Source: Clostridium_B lapidicellarium
GTDB taxonomy: Bacteria; Bacillota; Clostridia; Clostridiales; Clostridiaceae
DNA: 64,000 nt
Direction: 5' to 3'
Assembly (NCBI RefSeq): GCF_041224415.1
Contig: NZ_JBGFFE010000005.1
Span: 66,904-130,903 of the forward strand
Shown: positions 1 through 8,810 of the stretch, one piece after another
How the letters are laid out: every line of letters starts with the position of its first letter
Position numbering within the stretch: position 1 is the stretch's first letter
Made by a program: the position numbers and the translations under genes
Notes under the pieces: generated by a model
What the model was told of the DNA's origin: nothing
Database searches by the model: none
What the model saw: only the letters and a program-made list of their open reading frames with translations

Positions 1-1414
1 GACCTCCCGAAAGATTTACCCCTCCCTGGCCAAGCTTGGTATCGTATTTTTCCGGAAACTCTGAAATAAATCCATCTGCCTCCGCAGCCCGGGCGGCTTC
101 TTCAATTTCTTCAAGAGAGGCATTTTCATCTCCCCACTTTATATTTTCAAGTATACTTCCCGTAAACAGCAATGTTTTCTGGGGCACAAGAGCTATTTTA
201 TCCCTCAATACCTTTTTATCCATGTATCTTATATCCAGACCATCAATCCTAATAGTTCCGCAGGTGGGGTCGTAAAACCTCGGAATCAAACTTACCAGAG
301 TGCTTTTGCCCGAACCCGTCGACCCTATTATCCCAAGTGTCTCCCCCGGAGTACATGTAAAGCTGACATTTTGAACAACCCGGTGATTATCGTCATAGGC
401 AAAACTCACATTTTCAAATCTTATCTCTCCTATTTTATCGAGGCCCAATCCAGATCCGCCGGGGCTGGAACTGTTTTCCTCTTCAAACACCTCAGAGATC
501 CTGCTGGCAGAAGCCTTGGATTTTACAAATGTGTTAAAAACCGAAGATATGATCATAATTGAGTACAGTATCTGTGTCATATAGTTTGTAAATGCAATTA
601 TCTGCCCAACTTTCATAGTACCCCTGCTTACATATATTCCCCCAATCCAGAGCACGGATACTATTCCCGCATTTATGGCAAAATTTATGCCCGGGGAAAA
701 TATGGACATAACCTGCATTGCCCTGGTGGATAAATTGCCAAGTTCTTCATTGAAACCTTCAAACCTTTTATTTTCATAATCCGAGCGGTTAAATGCCTTT
801 ACTACCCTCACCCCTGACAGGTATTCCCTCATTACGGAATTCACCTTATCCAAGGCCTGCTGCACTCTCATAAAATATGGATACCCTATATGCATGTTTA
901 AAAATATAAGTACCCCCACAACCGATATTGCAATAAAAATTATCACTGAAAGACGGAGGTTCAGCCTGGATGCCATAATTATACTTCCTACACACAAAAT
1001 AGGTGCCTTTACGGCTATCCTCATAAGGCTGTTTACAAAGTTCTGAATCTGAGTTACATCATTGGTAAGCCGTGTTATAAGCGAGCTCCTTTCAAATTTA
1101 TCAATACTTTTGAAAGAAAAACTCTGTACCTTTCTAAATAAATCCTCCCTGAGATCTGCGCTGAAATTCTGTGATACAGTTCCCGACAATATGTTTCTCC
1201 CGGAAGCCCCAATGGCACCAACAGCAGTAATGCCGAGCATTACAAGCCCCTTCTTAACTATATAATTTATATCTCTGTACGCTACACCTACATCCACTAT
1301 GCTGGACATTATAGTGGGCTGCATAAGATCGCACAGTGCCTCCACCGTAAGACATATTATTGCAAGGGAAAACCCCTTCCAGTATCTATCTACATATTTT
1401 CTCATGAATTTCAA
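1..1414 (-). CDS. ABC exporter, fused permease and ATPase (partial)
   Basis: Half-transporter of the multidrug/lipid ABC exporter type, likely working in the membrane as a dimer with a neighbouring half-transporter. The minus-strand translation starts MRKYVDRYWKGFS and shows about six hydrophobic segments. It then enters the nucleotide-binding domain with a P-loop (IGSTGSGKSTLVSLIPRFYD), the Q-loop (ALVPQKTLLFTGS) and the LSGGQ signature, where the window edge cuts it. I chose the TTG at 1414 because an AGGGGTG site lies about 8 bases upstream; the ATG at 1405 would be too far from it. The substrate cannot be told from sequence. Confidence 0.88.
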   Translation of the reverse strand, partial: MKFMRKYVDRYWKGFSLAIICLTVEALCDLMQPTIMSSIVDVGVAYRDINYIVKKGLVMLGITAVGAIGASGRNILSGTVSQNFSADLREDLFRKVQSFSFKSIDKFERSSLITRLTNDVTQIQNFVNSLMRIAVKAPILCVGSIIMASRLNLRLSVIIFIAISVVGVLIFLNMHIGYPYFMRVQQALDKVNSVMREYLSGVRVVKAFNRSDYENKRFEGFNEELGNLSTRAMQVMSIFSPGINFAINAGIVSVLWIGGIYVSRGTMKVGQIIAFTNYMTQILYSIMIISSVFNTFVKSKASASRISEVFEEENSSSPGGSGLGLDKIGEIRFENVSFAYDDNHRVVQNVSFTCTPGETLGIIGSTGSGKSTLVSLIPRFYDPTCGTIRIDGLDIRYMDKKVLRDKIALVPQKTLLFTGSILENIKWGDENASLEEIEEAARAAEADGFISEFPEKYDTKLGQGGVNLSGG

Positions 1415-1520
1415 GCAAACACACCCCTATGAATCACAAAATTATGTTATTATAATATTACTATATCATATAACACTGGTATAATAACTATATAAAACCT
1501 AATTTACAGGAGTGATATAT

Positions 1521-1907
1521 TTGAATAAATATTTAAATAAAATTCTCTATTATTTCAGGGACAGCTATGGAATTGATAAACTTTCAACCCATCTTTACAT
1601 AGCTGGATTCATATTTTCCCTATTTAGGTACAGTGCCACTTTTGGCTTTGTCTGCATAATATATTCTACATGGAGGTGTCTTTCAAGAAACAAGTACAGG
1701 AGGTACAAAGAACTTCAGGCTTATGAAAATTTTATATCACCTCTTGTCAGGCGGGTTAAAACACACAAAAACTTATTTGACAACAGCAGGTACTATAAAA
1801 TATTCAGATGCCCAAATTGTTCTCAAAAAATGAGGGTCCCGCGGCATAAGGGAAAAATAACTATAACCTGTAGAAAATGCGGAACCACTTTTAAGAGAAG
1901 ATCATAG
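1521..1907 (+). CDS. Small membrane protein with C-terminal zinc ribbon
   Basis: 128-residue protein of unknown function. It has one or two hydrophobic segments (about residues 24-50), a basic middle region, and a C-terminal zinc ribbon with CPNC and CRKC pairs (about residues 97-119). It is likely membrane-anchored with the ribbon in the cytoplasm. The TTG at 1521 is preferred over an in-frame GTG at 1512 because the AGGAG site (1509-1512) overlaps the latter. It stands divergent to the ABC exporter and 39 bases before the cardiolipin synthase gene, so the two may be cotranscribed. Confidence 0.7.
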   Translation: MNKYLNKILYYFRDSYGIDKLSTHLYIAGFIFSLFRYSATFGFVCIIYSTWRCLSRNKYRRYKELQAYENFISPLVRRVKTHKNLFDNSRYYKIFRCPNCSQKMRVPRHKGKITITCRKCGTTFKRRS

Positions 1908-1946
1908 ACATACAAGCCAAATATAATATAAAAGTAGGTGCTGTAA

Positions 1947-3470
1947 TTGGGAGAAAGAAAAATATTTGTTTCAATTTTAAAATTCATAGTTTTTATATTC
2001 TGGTTGGTATTTCAATTTATAGCAATAGTACTCATATACAACATATTTAACATATTTTTTATATACTATTTTATATTTTTTGAAATTCTCAGCGCTATTT
2101 CCGTAATACACCTGAACTATAAGGATAAAAATACATCCTATAAAATATGCTGGATTACTTTGATACTCCTGATCCCGGTAGTGGGAGTCATTATCTATAT
2201 CCTATCCAGAATTGGAATCAAACGCAATTTCAACAAAATGAACAAAATGGAACTGGATGAAAAAATATTTCCCAAAGAAGATCAAGCCATGCTCTCGCTT
2301 CTAAAGGAGAAAAATAAAACTCGATACAATCAAACAAGGTTGATTAAAAATACAAGTGGCTATGGGGCCTATTTCAATACAAAAATAATCTATTTCCCAT
2401 CGGGGGAAAGTATGTATAAAAAATTGCTGGAAGAATTGAAAAAAGCCGATAAATTCATATTTCTCGAGTATTTTATAATTTCCAGAGGAGAGGTATGGGA
2501 CAATATATTTGAAATATTAAAAGAAAAGGCACGAAACGGGGTAGAGGTCAGAATCCTGGTTGATTACATAGGATCAATGTTTGTCCTTCCAAGGGATTTT
2601 GAAAAATCCCTGAGGAAAAACAACATAAAATACAAAATATTCAACCCTATAAAAATAATACTGAATGTCATGCTCAACTACAGGGATCACAGAAAAATGG
2701 CGATAATTGACGGTAAAATCGCATTTACTGGAGGAATGAATATAGGAGACGAATATATAAACTCCTACAGCAAATACGGCTACTGGAAAGACATGGGAGT
2801 GTGTCTGAAGGGAGATGCCGTTTACAGCTTTACATCCATGTTTTTGAGAATGTGGCAGTCAATAACAAAAAAAAGAGAGGATTTTGAAAAATACAAGTTT
2901 GAAAATAAGCTAAATGAATATACAGGTGTCATACTGCCTTACAACAGCAACCCGGAGGAAAACAACGATGTGGCACAAAACGTGTATTTGAGCATTATAG
3001 ACAGTGCCAAAAATTATGTCTACATCACAACCCCATACTTGATAATAGGATATGAAATGATACTTGCACTGACTCTGGCTGCAAAACGTGGAGTGGACGT
3101 GAGAATAATAACACCTTCCATACCCGATAAAAAGACCATACAGGTCCTTACAAGATCTCATTATGACAAGCTTCTCGATTCAGGCGTGAAAATATATGAA
3201 TACACCCCTGGATTCATACATGGCAAGACTTTCGTTTCCGACGGCGAGTGTGCGGTGGTAGGAACCATAAACATGGACTACAGGAGTCTGTACCTGCATT
3301 TTGAATGTGCCGTATACATGTATGACGTTCCCATAATAAATGACATTTACAGCGACTTTGTAAACACCATGAAACAGTGCAGGAAAATAGAAAAAAGTAC
3401 CTGGGAGAAAAGATGTTTCTTCAAAAAAGTTCTGGAATCCGTACTCAGGATGTTTGCTCCGCTTGCATGA
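1947..3470 (+). CDS. cls: Cardiolipin synthase
   Basis: Membrane phospholipid enzyme that condenses two phosphatidylglycerols into cardiolipin and glycerol. At 507 residues it has the usual family length. Two N-terminal membrane helices (about residues 10-75) are followed by two phospholipase D motifs: HRKMAIIDGKIAFTGG (about residue 250) and HGKTFVSDGECAVVGT (about residue 430), each with the H-K-D catalytic set. The start is TTG, set by a TAGGTG site at 1935-1940. It is convergent with the CblS-like gene, only 10 bases away, with no clear terminator between. Confidence 0.93.
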   Translation: MGERKIFVSILKFIVFIFWLVFQFIAIVLIYNIFNIFFIYYFIFFEILSAISVIHLNYKDKNTSYKICWITLILLIPVVGVIIYILSRIGIKRNFNKMNKMELDEKIFPKEDQAMLSLLKEKNKTRYNQTRLIKNTSGYGAYFNTKIIYFPSGESMYKKLLEELKKADKFIFLEYFIISRGEVWDNIFEILKEKARNGVEVRILVDYIGSMFVLPRDFEKSLRKNNIKYKIFNPIKIILNVMLNYRDHRKMAIIDGKIAFTGGMNIGDEYINSYSKYGYWKDMGVCLKGDAVYSFTSMFLRMWQSITKKREDFEKYKFENKLNEYTGVILPYNSNPEENNDVAQNVYLSIIDSAKNYVYITTPYLIIGYEMILALTLAAKRGVDVRIITPSIPDKKTIQVLTRSHYDKLLDSGVKIYEYTPGFIHGKTFVSDGECAVVGTINMDYRSLYLHFECAVYMYDVPIINDIYSDFVNTMKQCRKIEKSTWEKRCFFKKVLESVLRMFAPLA

Positions 3471-3480
3471 GAAATTATGT

Positions 3481-4227
3481 TCACAGAAACCGCAGATATC
3501 CTATGACATGTGTTTCCGGGACATCTTGCAGTATGTCCCTTACAGCTTTCCCGTCTACTGCTGCAATCACCGAAGTTTCCGGACCGCCTGACTTTTGGAC
3601 ATCCACACCGCAATCATCATTTATATGGCATCTCAAATTGTTGTACAAAGCAAGTTGTCCAGCTTCATAGGCTATGCCCCTGGATCCTACCGGAACTATT
3701 TCATATACGGAGGGATTCTTCAACAGTCCATATAATGTTTTATAATCGATTATTTCACTATCTCCTTCTAAATCTATCTCCTTTCCAACTTTGGGCACAC
3801 CTGCACTTATTATAACCGCTTCCCCCCTTACACTGTTTACCTTCAGATCTTTCTGATCCGCCAAACCCACAGCAGTCATTCCAACAGCTGTAGAAACAGT
3901 TGCAAAATTTTCCTCTGTGCTCCCCGTAAGGATCACATCTTCAATTCCCGCAGCTTTAAGCTCTTTTTTTATTCCCGCAATTATTTCTTTCCCGGTATTA
4001 TCCATTTCATTGCAGATATTATCTGTAAGTGCAACTACTTTTGCACCTGCACAGATCAACTCCAGCAAAACAACCCGTGCAGAGAAACCCCCTACATAAA
4101 CGGGAGGTACTTTATAAGCGTCCCACTTTTTACTTCCAACACCCCCGCAGCTGTCGCAGGCCACTACCATAGTCCTGGTTTCATCCAGCCTTATCAAACT
4201 CAAATCCCTTATTTTTTTTATTTCCAT
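3481..4227 (-). CDS. cblS: Alpha-ribazole kinase CblS-like (AIR synthase-related fold)
   Basis: 248-residue protein related to the AIR synthase/selenophosphate synthetase ATP-binding fold (MVVACDSCGGVGSK near the N-terminus, GGFSARVVLLEL, VGSRGIAYEAGQLA later). The pairing with a small ECF-type S component directly upstream matches the CblT/CblS alpha-ribazole salvage pair known from Listeria and Geobacillus, which feeds lower-ligand nucleoside into cobalamin assembly. Its start overlaps the end of the transporter gene by 10 bases, so the two are translationally coupled. Assignment rests on fold and context, not on a known catalytic residue; another small-molecule kinase is possible. Confidence 0.65.
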   Translation of the reverse strand: MEIKKIRDLSLIRLDETRTMVVACDSCGGVGSKKWDAYKVPPVYVGGFSARVVLLELICAGAKVVALTDNICNEMDNTGKEIIAGIKKELKAAGIEDVILTGSTEENFATVSTAVGMTAVGLADQKDLKVNSVRGEAVIISAGVPKVGKEIDLEGDSEIIDYKTLYGLLKNPSVYEIVPVGSRGIAYEAGQLALYNNLRCHINDDCGVDVQKSGGPETSVIAAVDGKAVRDILQDVPETHVIGYLRFL

Positions 4228-4703
4228 TGTTTTACACTCCCCGGTAAAAATTTATATACCAGATATGCCACCAGAATGTTAAGTGCAGCTGCCAGAACCA
4301 GAAGCGGCAGCATGGCCAGTACAGCCTTACCTATTATGGGTACTAGCATAAATACCGACACAGGTCCGTTTATCAAAACACCTGCTGCAGAAGATATAAT
4401 TATTGCCAGCAATCTATTTGACTTTATAAAAAATTTATATGTAATTCCAAATAAAAACATAGTAAGTGCCATATCCACCATAATAATCATATGTACCGGC
4501 AAGCTGAGTGGAAACCCACTGATGGCCGCCGACAGCAGATGACCAAATGCACCTATTACCGCCCCGTAAAAAGGACCCATAATCAATGTTCCCAAAAATC
4601 CTGCCGTGGAATCGAAAGCTATACTTCCCGCAATCTTTATATTGGCACCTATAAAACTCAGTGCTATAAAAAATGCCAGAATAATTATTTTTTTGATTTT
4701 CAA
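4218..4703 (-). CDS. cblT: ECF transporter S component, CblT-like (alpha-ribazole)
   Basis: 161-residue, very hydrophobic protein with about five membrane helices and the ECF S-component pattern (small membrane protein, GFLGTLIMGPFYGAVIGAFGH). It would bind the substrate and use a shared EcfAAT energy-coupling module encoded elsewhere. Coupling to the CblS-like gene suggests alpha-ribazole as substrate; the sequence alone shows only the S-component class. A GAGGTG site precedes the ATG. No cobalamin riboswitch fits in the ~80 bases between it and the bioA terminator. Confidence 0.65.
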   Translation of the reverse strand: MKIKKIIILAFFIALSFIGANIKIAGSIAFDSTAGFLGTLIMGPFYGAVIGAFGHLLSAAISGFPLSLPVHMIIMVDMALTMFLFGITYKFFIKSNRLLAIIISSAAGVLINGPVSVFMLVPIIGKAVLAMLPLLVLAAALNILVAYLVYKFLPGSVKQWK

Positions 4704-4742
4704 AAATCATCACCTCTTTTTATTATTATAAATTAAATTTAG

Positions 4743-4780
4743 CAAAAATGCACTGATTCAGCTGACTAATCAGTGCATAA
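4743..4780 (-). terminator. Rho-independent terminator of bioA
   Basis: Perfect 11-bp inverted repeat ATGCACTGATT / AATCAGTGCAT (4748-4758 and 4768-4778) with a 9-base loop, followed on the minus strand by TTTTTGCT. It lies 7 bases past the bioA stop and ends the bioY-bioD-bioA transcript. Confidence 0.85.
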
Positions 4781-4784
4781 TTCA

Positions 4785-6134
4785 TTAATTTAAATCGAAA
4801 TATTCTGATATACTTTCAAAACATTTATCCACCATAAATTCTATATCCTCCTTTTTTATAACATAAGGGGGCATAAAATACAGTATATCCCCTATCGGTC
4901 TCAACAGAAGCCCTTTTTTCAAGGCCATTTTATATATTCCATAGCCTACCCTGTCCTTCCAGTCAAAACACTCCTTGGTTTTTCTATCCTTAACCAGCTC
5001 TACAGCCGTTATCATTCCCTGCTGTCGGACATCCCCTACAAAATCCATTCCTCTGGCCTTTTTAACCGTCAATTCTCCAATCATCCTGGATTTTTCAATA
5101 TTTTTTTCAATTATATTTTCATTCTTGAATATATTGAGGCTTTCACAGGCCGCAGCACAGGCCATTGCATTGCCCGCATAGGTATGGCTGTGTATGAAAG
5201 TCTTCAATTTTACATAGTCGTCATAAAAAGCATTATATATTTTATCTGTAGTCACAGCCACAGACATGGGCATGTACCCCGCACTGATACCCTTTGACAA
5301 ACACATTATATCCGGGCTTATATCCGCATGGTTGCATGCAAACATCTTTCCCGTCCTGCCAAAACCAACTGCTATCTCATCGGCAATCAAAATGATGTCA
5401 TAGTAGTCACAGGCCTTTCTAAGTTTCTTAAGGTAGACGGGAGAATACATTCTCATTCCCGCAGCTCCCTGTACCATAGGCTCTATGATTACGGCACAGA
5501 GTTCATCGTGATGGCGTTCAAGTGATTTTTCCATATGTTCAAAACACTGGGCACCGCAGGTATGTCTGTCTTTTCCATATTCGCATCTATAACAGTCAGG
5601 TCCCTTTACTTTAATAGTATCTATCAGAAGAGGCTTGTATATTTTACTGTACAAATCCAGATCCCCCACGGAAAGGGCGCCTATTGTCTCTCCATGATAA
5701 GCCCCGGTTATCGCGGCAAACCTGATCTTTTTGTTTTTCCCGATTTGCTGGTAATATTGAAAGCTCATCTTCAAGGCTATTTCCACTGCCGAAGATCCAT
5801 TATCCGAAAAAAATACTTTGGACAATCCATCTGGTGTAATTTCAACAAGTTTTTCTGCCAATTTGACAGCAGGCGTATTTGAGAAATGTGCAAAAATCAC
5901 ATGTTCAATCTGATCCAGCTGTTTCTCAATGGCCCTGTTGATCCTGGGGTTGCTGTGTCCAAATATATTTGTCCACCAAGAACTTATACAGTCCAAATAG
6001 GAGTTACCGTGTATATCATATAAATAACATCCCTTACCTCTTTTTATTATGATTGGAGGCAGCTCTTCACAATCCTTCATCTGAGTACAGGGATGCCATA
6101 TGTACTTCAAATCTTTTTTCTCAAGTTCGTCCAT
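4785..6134 (-). CDS. bioA: Adenosylmethionine-8-amino-7-oxononanoate aminotransferase
   Basis: PLP enzyme of biotin synthesis: transfers an amino group from S-adenosylmethionine to 7-keto-8-aminopelargonate (KAPA), giving 7,8-diaminopelargonate. 449 residues, class III aminotransferase. Visible marks are the N-terminal YIWHPCTQM, the SSWWTNIFGHSNP motif, the aspartate in IADEIAVGFGRTG, and the Schiff-base lysine in CLSKGISAGYMP. I chose the ATG at 6134 (MDELEKKDL) because GGTGG lies at the right distance; an ATG at 6149 overlaps that site. Third gene of the bioYDA operon, 22 bases after bioD. Confidence 0.95.
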   Translation of the reverse strand: MDELEKKDLKYIWHPCTQMKDCEELPPIIIKRGKGCYLYDIHGNSYLDCISSWWTNIFGHSNPRINRAIEKQLDQIEHVIFAHFSNTPAVKLAEKLVEITPDGLSKVFFSDNGSSAVEIALKMSFQYYQQIGKNKKIRFAAITGAYHGETIGALSVGDLDLYSKIYKPLLIDTIKVKGPDCYRCEYGKDRHTCGAQCFEHMEKSLERHHDELCAVIIEPMVQGAAGMRMYSPVYLKKLRKACDYYDIILIADEIAVGFGRTGKMFACNHADISPDIMCLSKGISAGYMPMSVAVTTDKIYNAFYDDYVKLKTFIHSHTYAGNAMACAAACESLNIFKNENIIEKNIEKSRMIGELTVKKARGMDFVGDVRQQGMITAVELVKDRKTKECFDWKDRVGYGIYKMALKKGLLLRPIGDILYFMPPYVIKKEDIEFMVDKCFESISEYFDLN

Positions 6135-6156
6135 ATAATTCACCACCATATAAAAT

Positions 6157-6882
6157 TTATATTTCCTTCATGCATTCTATTATTTTTTTTGGTTCAAATA
6201 CCTTTTCAGATTCTTTCTTAACATCTTCCATAAAACTGTCCGATTTTTTATCCACAAAAGGCATAACCCCAAGTACAGGGATACCGGTCATTTTTTTGAT
6301 CATTTTTATATTGTCGTCACAGAGCATGCTGTCTCTATATCCGTTAACTACAATCCCACTTATGGAAATATCTCTATTTCTAAGATAATCAACGGTTAAA
6401 AGAGTGTGATTTATAGTTCCAAGTCCTGCCCTGGCAACTAAAATAACATCCATGCCCATATCACTTATTAGGTTGTCCAAAGTATATACCCGATTATTTA
6501 CATCTGCAATTGGGCATGTCACGCCTCCGCTTCCTTCACAAATTATATAATCATACTTTTTACTTAAATTACTGAATTTATCCCTAACAACCTCTATGTC
6601 GACTGGATTGTTTTCAATTTGGGAAGCCAAATAGGGAGAAACTGCCGTTTTATAAATATAAGGCGTCAGATCTTCGTATTCTTCCTCAATACCGGCAATT
6701 GAAGAGACAAAATCCGTATCTCCAGGAATAACTTTCCCGTCTATGGATTCAACTCCACTCAATGCGGCCTTAAAATAAACCGCACTGCAGCCATTTTTAC
6801 GTAAAATGTAGATCAGTGCTCCCGTAACCAGTGTCTTTCCAATTTCCGTATCAGTCCCCACTACATAAACAGCTTTTGTCAT
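6157..6882 (-). CDS. bioD: ATP-dependent dethiobiotin synthetase
   Basis: Closes the ureido ring of dethiobiotin from diaminopelargonate, CO2 and ATP. 241 residues. The N-terminal P-loop variant VGTDTEIGKT (about residues 6-15) and the CEGSGGVTCPI segment are typical of the family. The start MTKAVYVVG at 6882 is fixed by a GGAGG site 9 bases upstream; a longer reading to 6918 would run back into bioY. Middle gene of the operon. Confidence 0.95.
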   Translation of the reverse strand: MTKAVYVVGTDTEIGKTLVTGALIYILRKNGCSAVYFKAALSGVESIDGKVIPGDTDFVSSIAGIEEEYEDLTPYIYKTAVSPYLASQIENNPVDIEVVRDKFSNLSKKYDYIICEGSGGVTCPIADVNNRVYTLDNLISDMGMDVILVARAGLGTINHTLLTVDYLRNRDISISGIVVNGYRDSMLCDDNIKMIKKMTGIPVLGVMPFVDKKSDSFMEDVKKESEKVFEPKKIIECMKEI

Positions 6883-6914
6883 TTTAATAACCTCCTTTTC
6901 TACGAACTCAATAT

Positions 6915-7457
6915 TCAACTGCGAACTGCCTTCAAAACTTTCAGCTTCAAAGATAAAAATGCAACGGATACACTTATAAGCAAATCACCTCCCACACAGA
7001 TGATAAAGCCGTAAAATACAGCCCATCCCATGGTTTTCCTGTCCCCCAGATATAAATTGTAAATCAAATACAGATGCAGTACGCCAAATAGATAAACAAA
7101 GAACAGACCACTTAAAACACACAGAAGAGATTTTACAAAACTGTTTTTTTGAATTTTGGAATATAATTTACCGATTACATAAGAAGCCACTATGAAGCCT
7201 ATAAGATAGCCAAATGTAGGCTTAAATATGTAAGATAGACCCCCTCCTTCCGTGAAAATAGGGATTCCTATAAGCCCCATACTCACATACAGTATTTGAG
7301 AAAGCGCCCCCAGCCTGGCACCCAGAACAATTCCACTCAGTGCACAAAACAGCCACTGCAGTGTGAAAGGCACAAAAGGTATTGGTATTCTTATAAAAGC
7401 ACCTATAGCAGTAAGTGCTGCAAATATTGATATCAAAACCATGTCCCTTGTTTTCAT
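6915..7457 (-). CDS. bioY: Biotin transporter S component BioY
   Basis: 180-residue membrane protein with about six helices, the substrate-binding component of the ECF biotin importer. FVPFTLQWLFCALSG and LGARLGALSQILYVSMGLIGIPIF are the family's hallmark segments. It leads the operon, directly behind a BirA operator and a near-consensus promoter, so uptake and the BioD/BioA steps respond to biotin together. EcfAAT genes are not in the window. Confidence 0.94.
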   Translation of the reverse strand: MKTRDMVLISIFAALTAIGAFIRIPIPFVPFTLQWLFCALSGIVLGARLGALSQILYVSMGLIGIPIFTEGGGLSYIFKPTFGYLIGFIVASYVIGKLYSKIQKNSFVKSLLCVLSGLFFVYLFGVLHLYLIYNLYLGDRKTMGWAVFYGFIICVGGDLLISVSVAFLSLKLKVLKAVRS

Positions 7458-7479
7458 AGAACCACCTGCCTTTATTCAT

Positions 7480-7511
7480 TTGTCAACCATATTTCAAAAT
7501 ATGGTTTACAA
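7480..7511. promoter_or_regulatory. BirA (biotin repressor) operator of bioYDA
   Basis: Half-sites TTGTCAACC (7480-7488) and GGTTTACAA (7503-7511) separated by exactly 14 bases, the layout of firmicute BirA boxes. It covers the expected transcription start region just downstream of the bioY -10, so biotinyl-AMP-loaded BirA would block initiation. Confidence 0.88.
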
Positions 7512-7517
7512 TTTAGT

Positions 7518-7546
7518 ATAATAGTATTATCAATCATATTTGTCAA
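7518..7546 (-). promoter_or_regulatory. bioY promoter
   Basis: Minus-strand TTGACA (-35, 7541-7546), a 17-base spacer and TATTAT (-10, 7518-7523). Close to the sigma-A consensus; the BirA operator begins 6 bases downstream. Confidence 0.8.
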
Positions 7547-7559
7547 TACAAAAAATATC

Positions 7560-7588
7560 TTGAATTTACACATGTATATTGTTATAAT
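7560..7588 (+). promoter_or_regulatory. bioB promoter
   Basis: TTGAAT (7560-7565), 17-base spacer, TATAAT (7583-7588). The second BirA operator begins 4 bases downstream. Confidence 0.78.
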
Positions 7589-7592
7589 TAAT

Positions 7593-7624
7593 TTGTTAAC
7601 CTTTATATAAAATTGGGTTTACAA
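7593..7624. promoter_or_regulatory. BirA operator of bioB
   Basis: Half-sites TTGTTAACC (7593-7601) and GGTTTACAA (7616-7624), again with a 14-base spacer. Same geometry as the bioYDA operator 80 bases away, so the divergent units share one repressor. Confidence 0.9.
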
Positions 7625-7648
7625 TAAACTGTAGAAGGAGATATTTTT

Positions 7649-8635
7649 ATGGATGAATTATGGGACAAAATATTGGACATAGGACAGAGGATTTTAAATG
7701 GGGGAAACATAACAAGAAAAGAAGCAGAAGATTTGGGGAAATGCAGTGAAAGTGACGTATTTCTGCTGTGCAGCTTTGCCAACAAGATAAGGGAAAAGTT
7801 CAACGGAAGCAAGGTGGACCTGTGCTCGGTTATAAATGCAAAATCAGGCGGCTGCCCTGAAGACTGTGCATTTTGTTCTCAATCCGCCCACCACCACACC
7901 AATGTAAAATGTTATCCACTTATAGACGAGGATAAAATAGTGGAAACAGCAATAAAACGTGAAAAAGCAGGTGCAAAGCACTGTGATATCTGCACAAGCG
8001 GTTTAGGTTATACCGGAAATGAAAAAAATTTTAAAATAATATTGAATGCTTTTAGAAGAATGAAGGCAAATACAAATTTGAAATTATGCGCCTGTCTCGG
8101 AACCCTCACCATGGATGCGGCACAACAGCTGGCAGATGCAGGTGTTGAACGTTATAACCACAACCTGGAAACAGCAAGAAGTTTTTATCCCAATATAGTT
8201 TCAACTCACGGATATGACGAAAGAATTGATACAATACGATATGCGAAAAAGGCCGGCATGGAAGTATGTTCAGGCATGATCATGGGCATGGGGGAGACCA
8301 TGAACCAGCGTATAGAACATGCATTCCTACTAAAGGAACTGGATGTGGACGCAGTGCCTTTGAATGTGCTGAACCCAGTTAAAGGTACAAGACTCGAGAA
8401 TGCAAAACCTCTTGCCCCTATCGAGATAATAAAGACTTTTGCAATAATGAGATTCATATTCCCTGACAAGAATTTGAGATTTGCCGGAGGAAGGGAGAAA
8501 AACCTAAAGAGCCTGCAGCCTCTGGGATTCATTGCCGGTATAAACGGCATGCTCATAGGTGATTATCTAACTACAGAGGGGCAAGCAGTAAATAAGGATT
8601 TTCAAATGCTCAACGATTTGAATTTAACATATTAA
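7649..8635 (+). CDS. bioB: Biotin synthase
   Basis: Radical SAM enzyme that inserts sulfur into dethiobiotin. 328 residues, normal length. The CxxxCxxC cluster ligand motif is seen as CPEDCAFCSQS (about residues 69-79), and YNHNLETARSFYP and FAGGRE are conserved family segments. An AAGGAG site lies 8-9 bases before the ATG. It is transcribed away from bioYDA under its own BirA-controlled promoter. The window holds only the steps from KAPA onward (BioA, BioD, BioB) plus uptake. Confidence 0.96.
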   Translation: MDELWDKILDIGQRILNGGNITRKEAEDLGKCSESDVFLLCSFANKIREKFNGSKVDLCSVINAKSGGCPEDCAFCSQSAHHHTNVKCYPLIDEDKIVETAIKREKAGAKHCDICTSGLGYTGNEKNFKIILNAFRRMKANTNLKLCACLGTLTMDAAQQLADAGVERYNHNLETARSFYPNIVSTHGYDERIDTIRYAKKAGMEVCSGMIMGMGETMNQRIEHAFLLKELDVDAVPLNVLNPVKGTRLENAKPLAPIEIIKTFAIMRFIFPDKNLRFAGGREKNLKSLQPLGFIAGINGMLIGDYLTTEGQAVNKDFQMLNDLNLTY

Positions 8636-8664
8636 AAGATAGATCACATTAATTCTCCAATGTA

Positions 8665-8716
8665 CTGGCAGATATTGCTTTACAGTTAAAACATAATTCT
8701 GCCAGCCTTATTATTT
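8665..8716 (+). terminator. Putative terminator of bioB
   Basis: Inverted repeat CTGGCAGA (8665-8672) / TCTGCCAG (8698-8705), followed by a T-rich stretch TTATTATTTT. The loop is long and the T-run broken, so efficiency is uncertain. Confidence 0.5.
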
Positions 8717-8810
8717 TCAAAATCACCGCCGACATATTCACTAAATTTAGCAATACTGCATATTTTTGTGATATGATTATAGTATCTTACTATAAAAGGA
8801 GATGGGGCAA

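Noticed and set aside
4704..4784. Cobalamin riboswitch ahead of the CblT-like gene
   Set aside because: Only about 80 bases are available and most is the bioA terminator; no B12-box-like sequence is seen.
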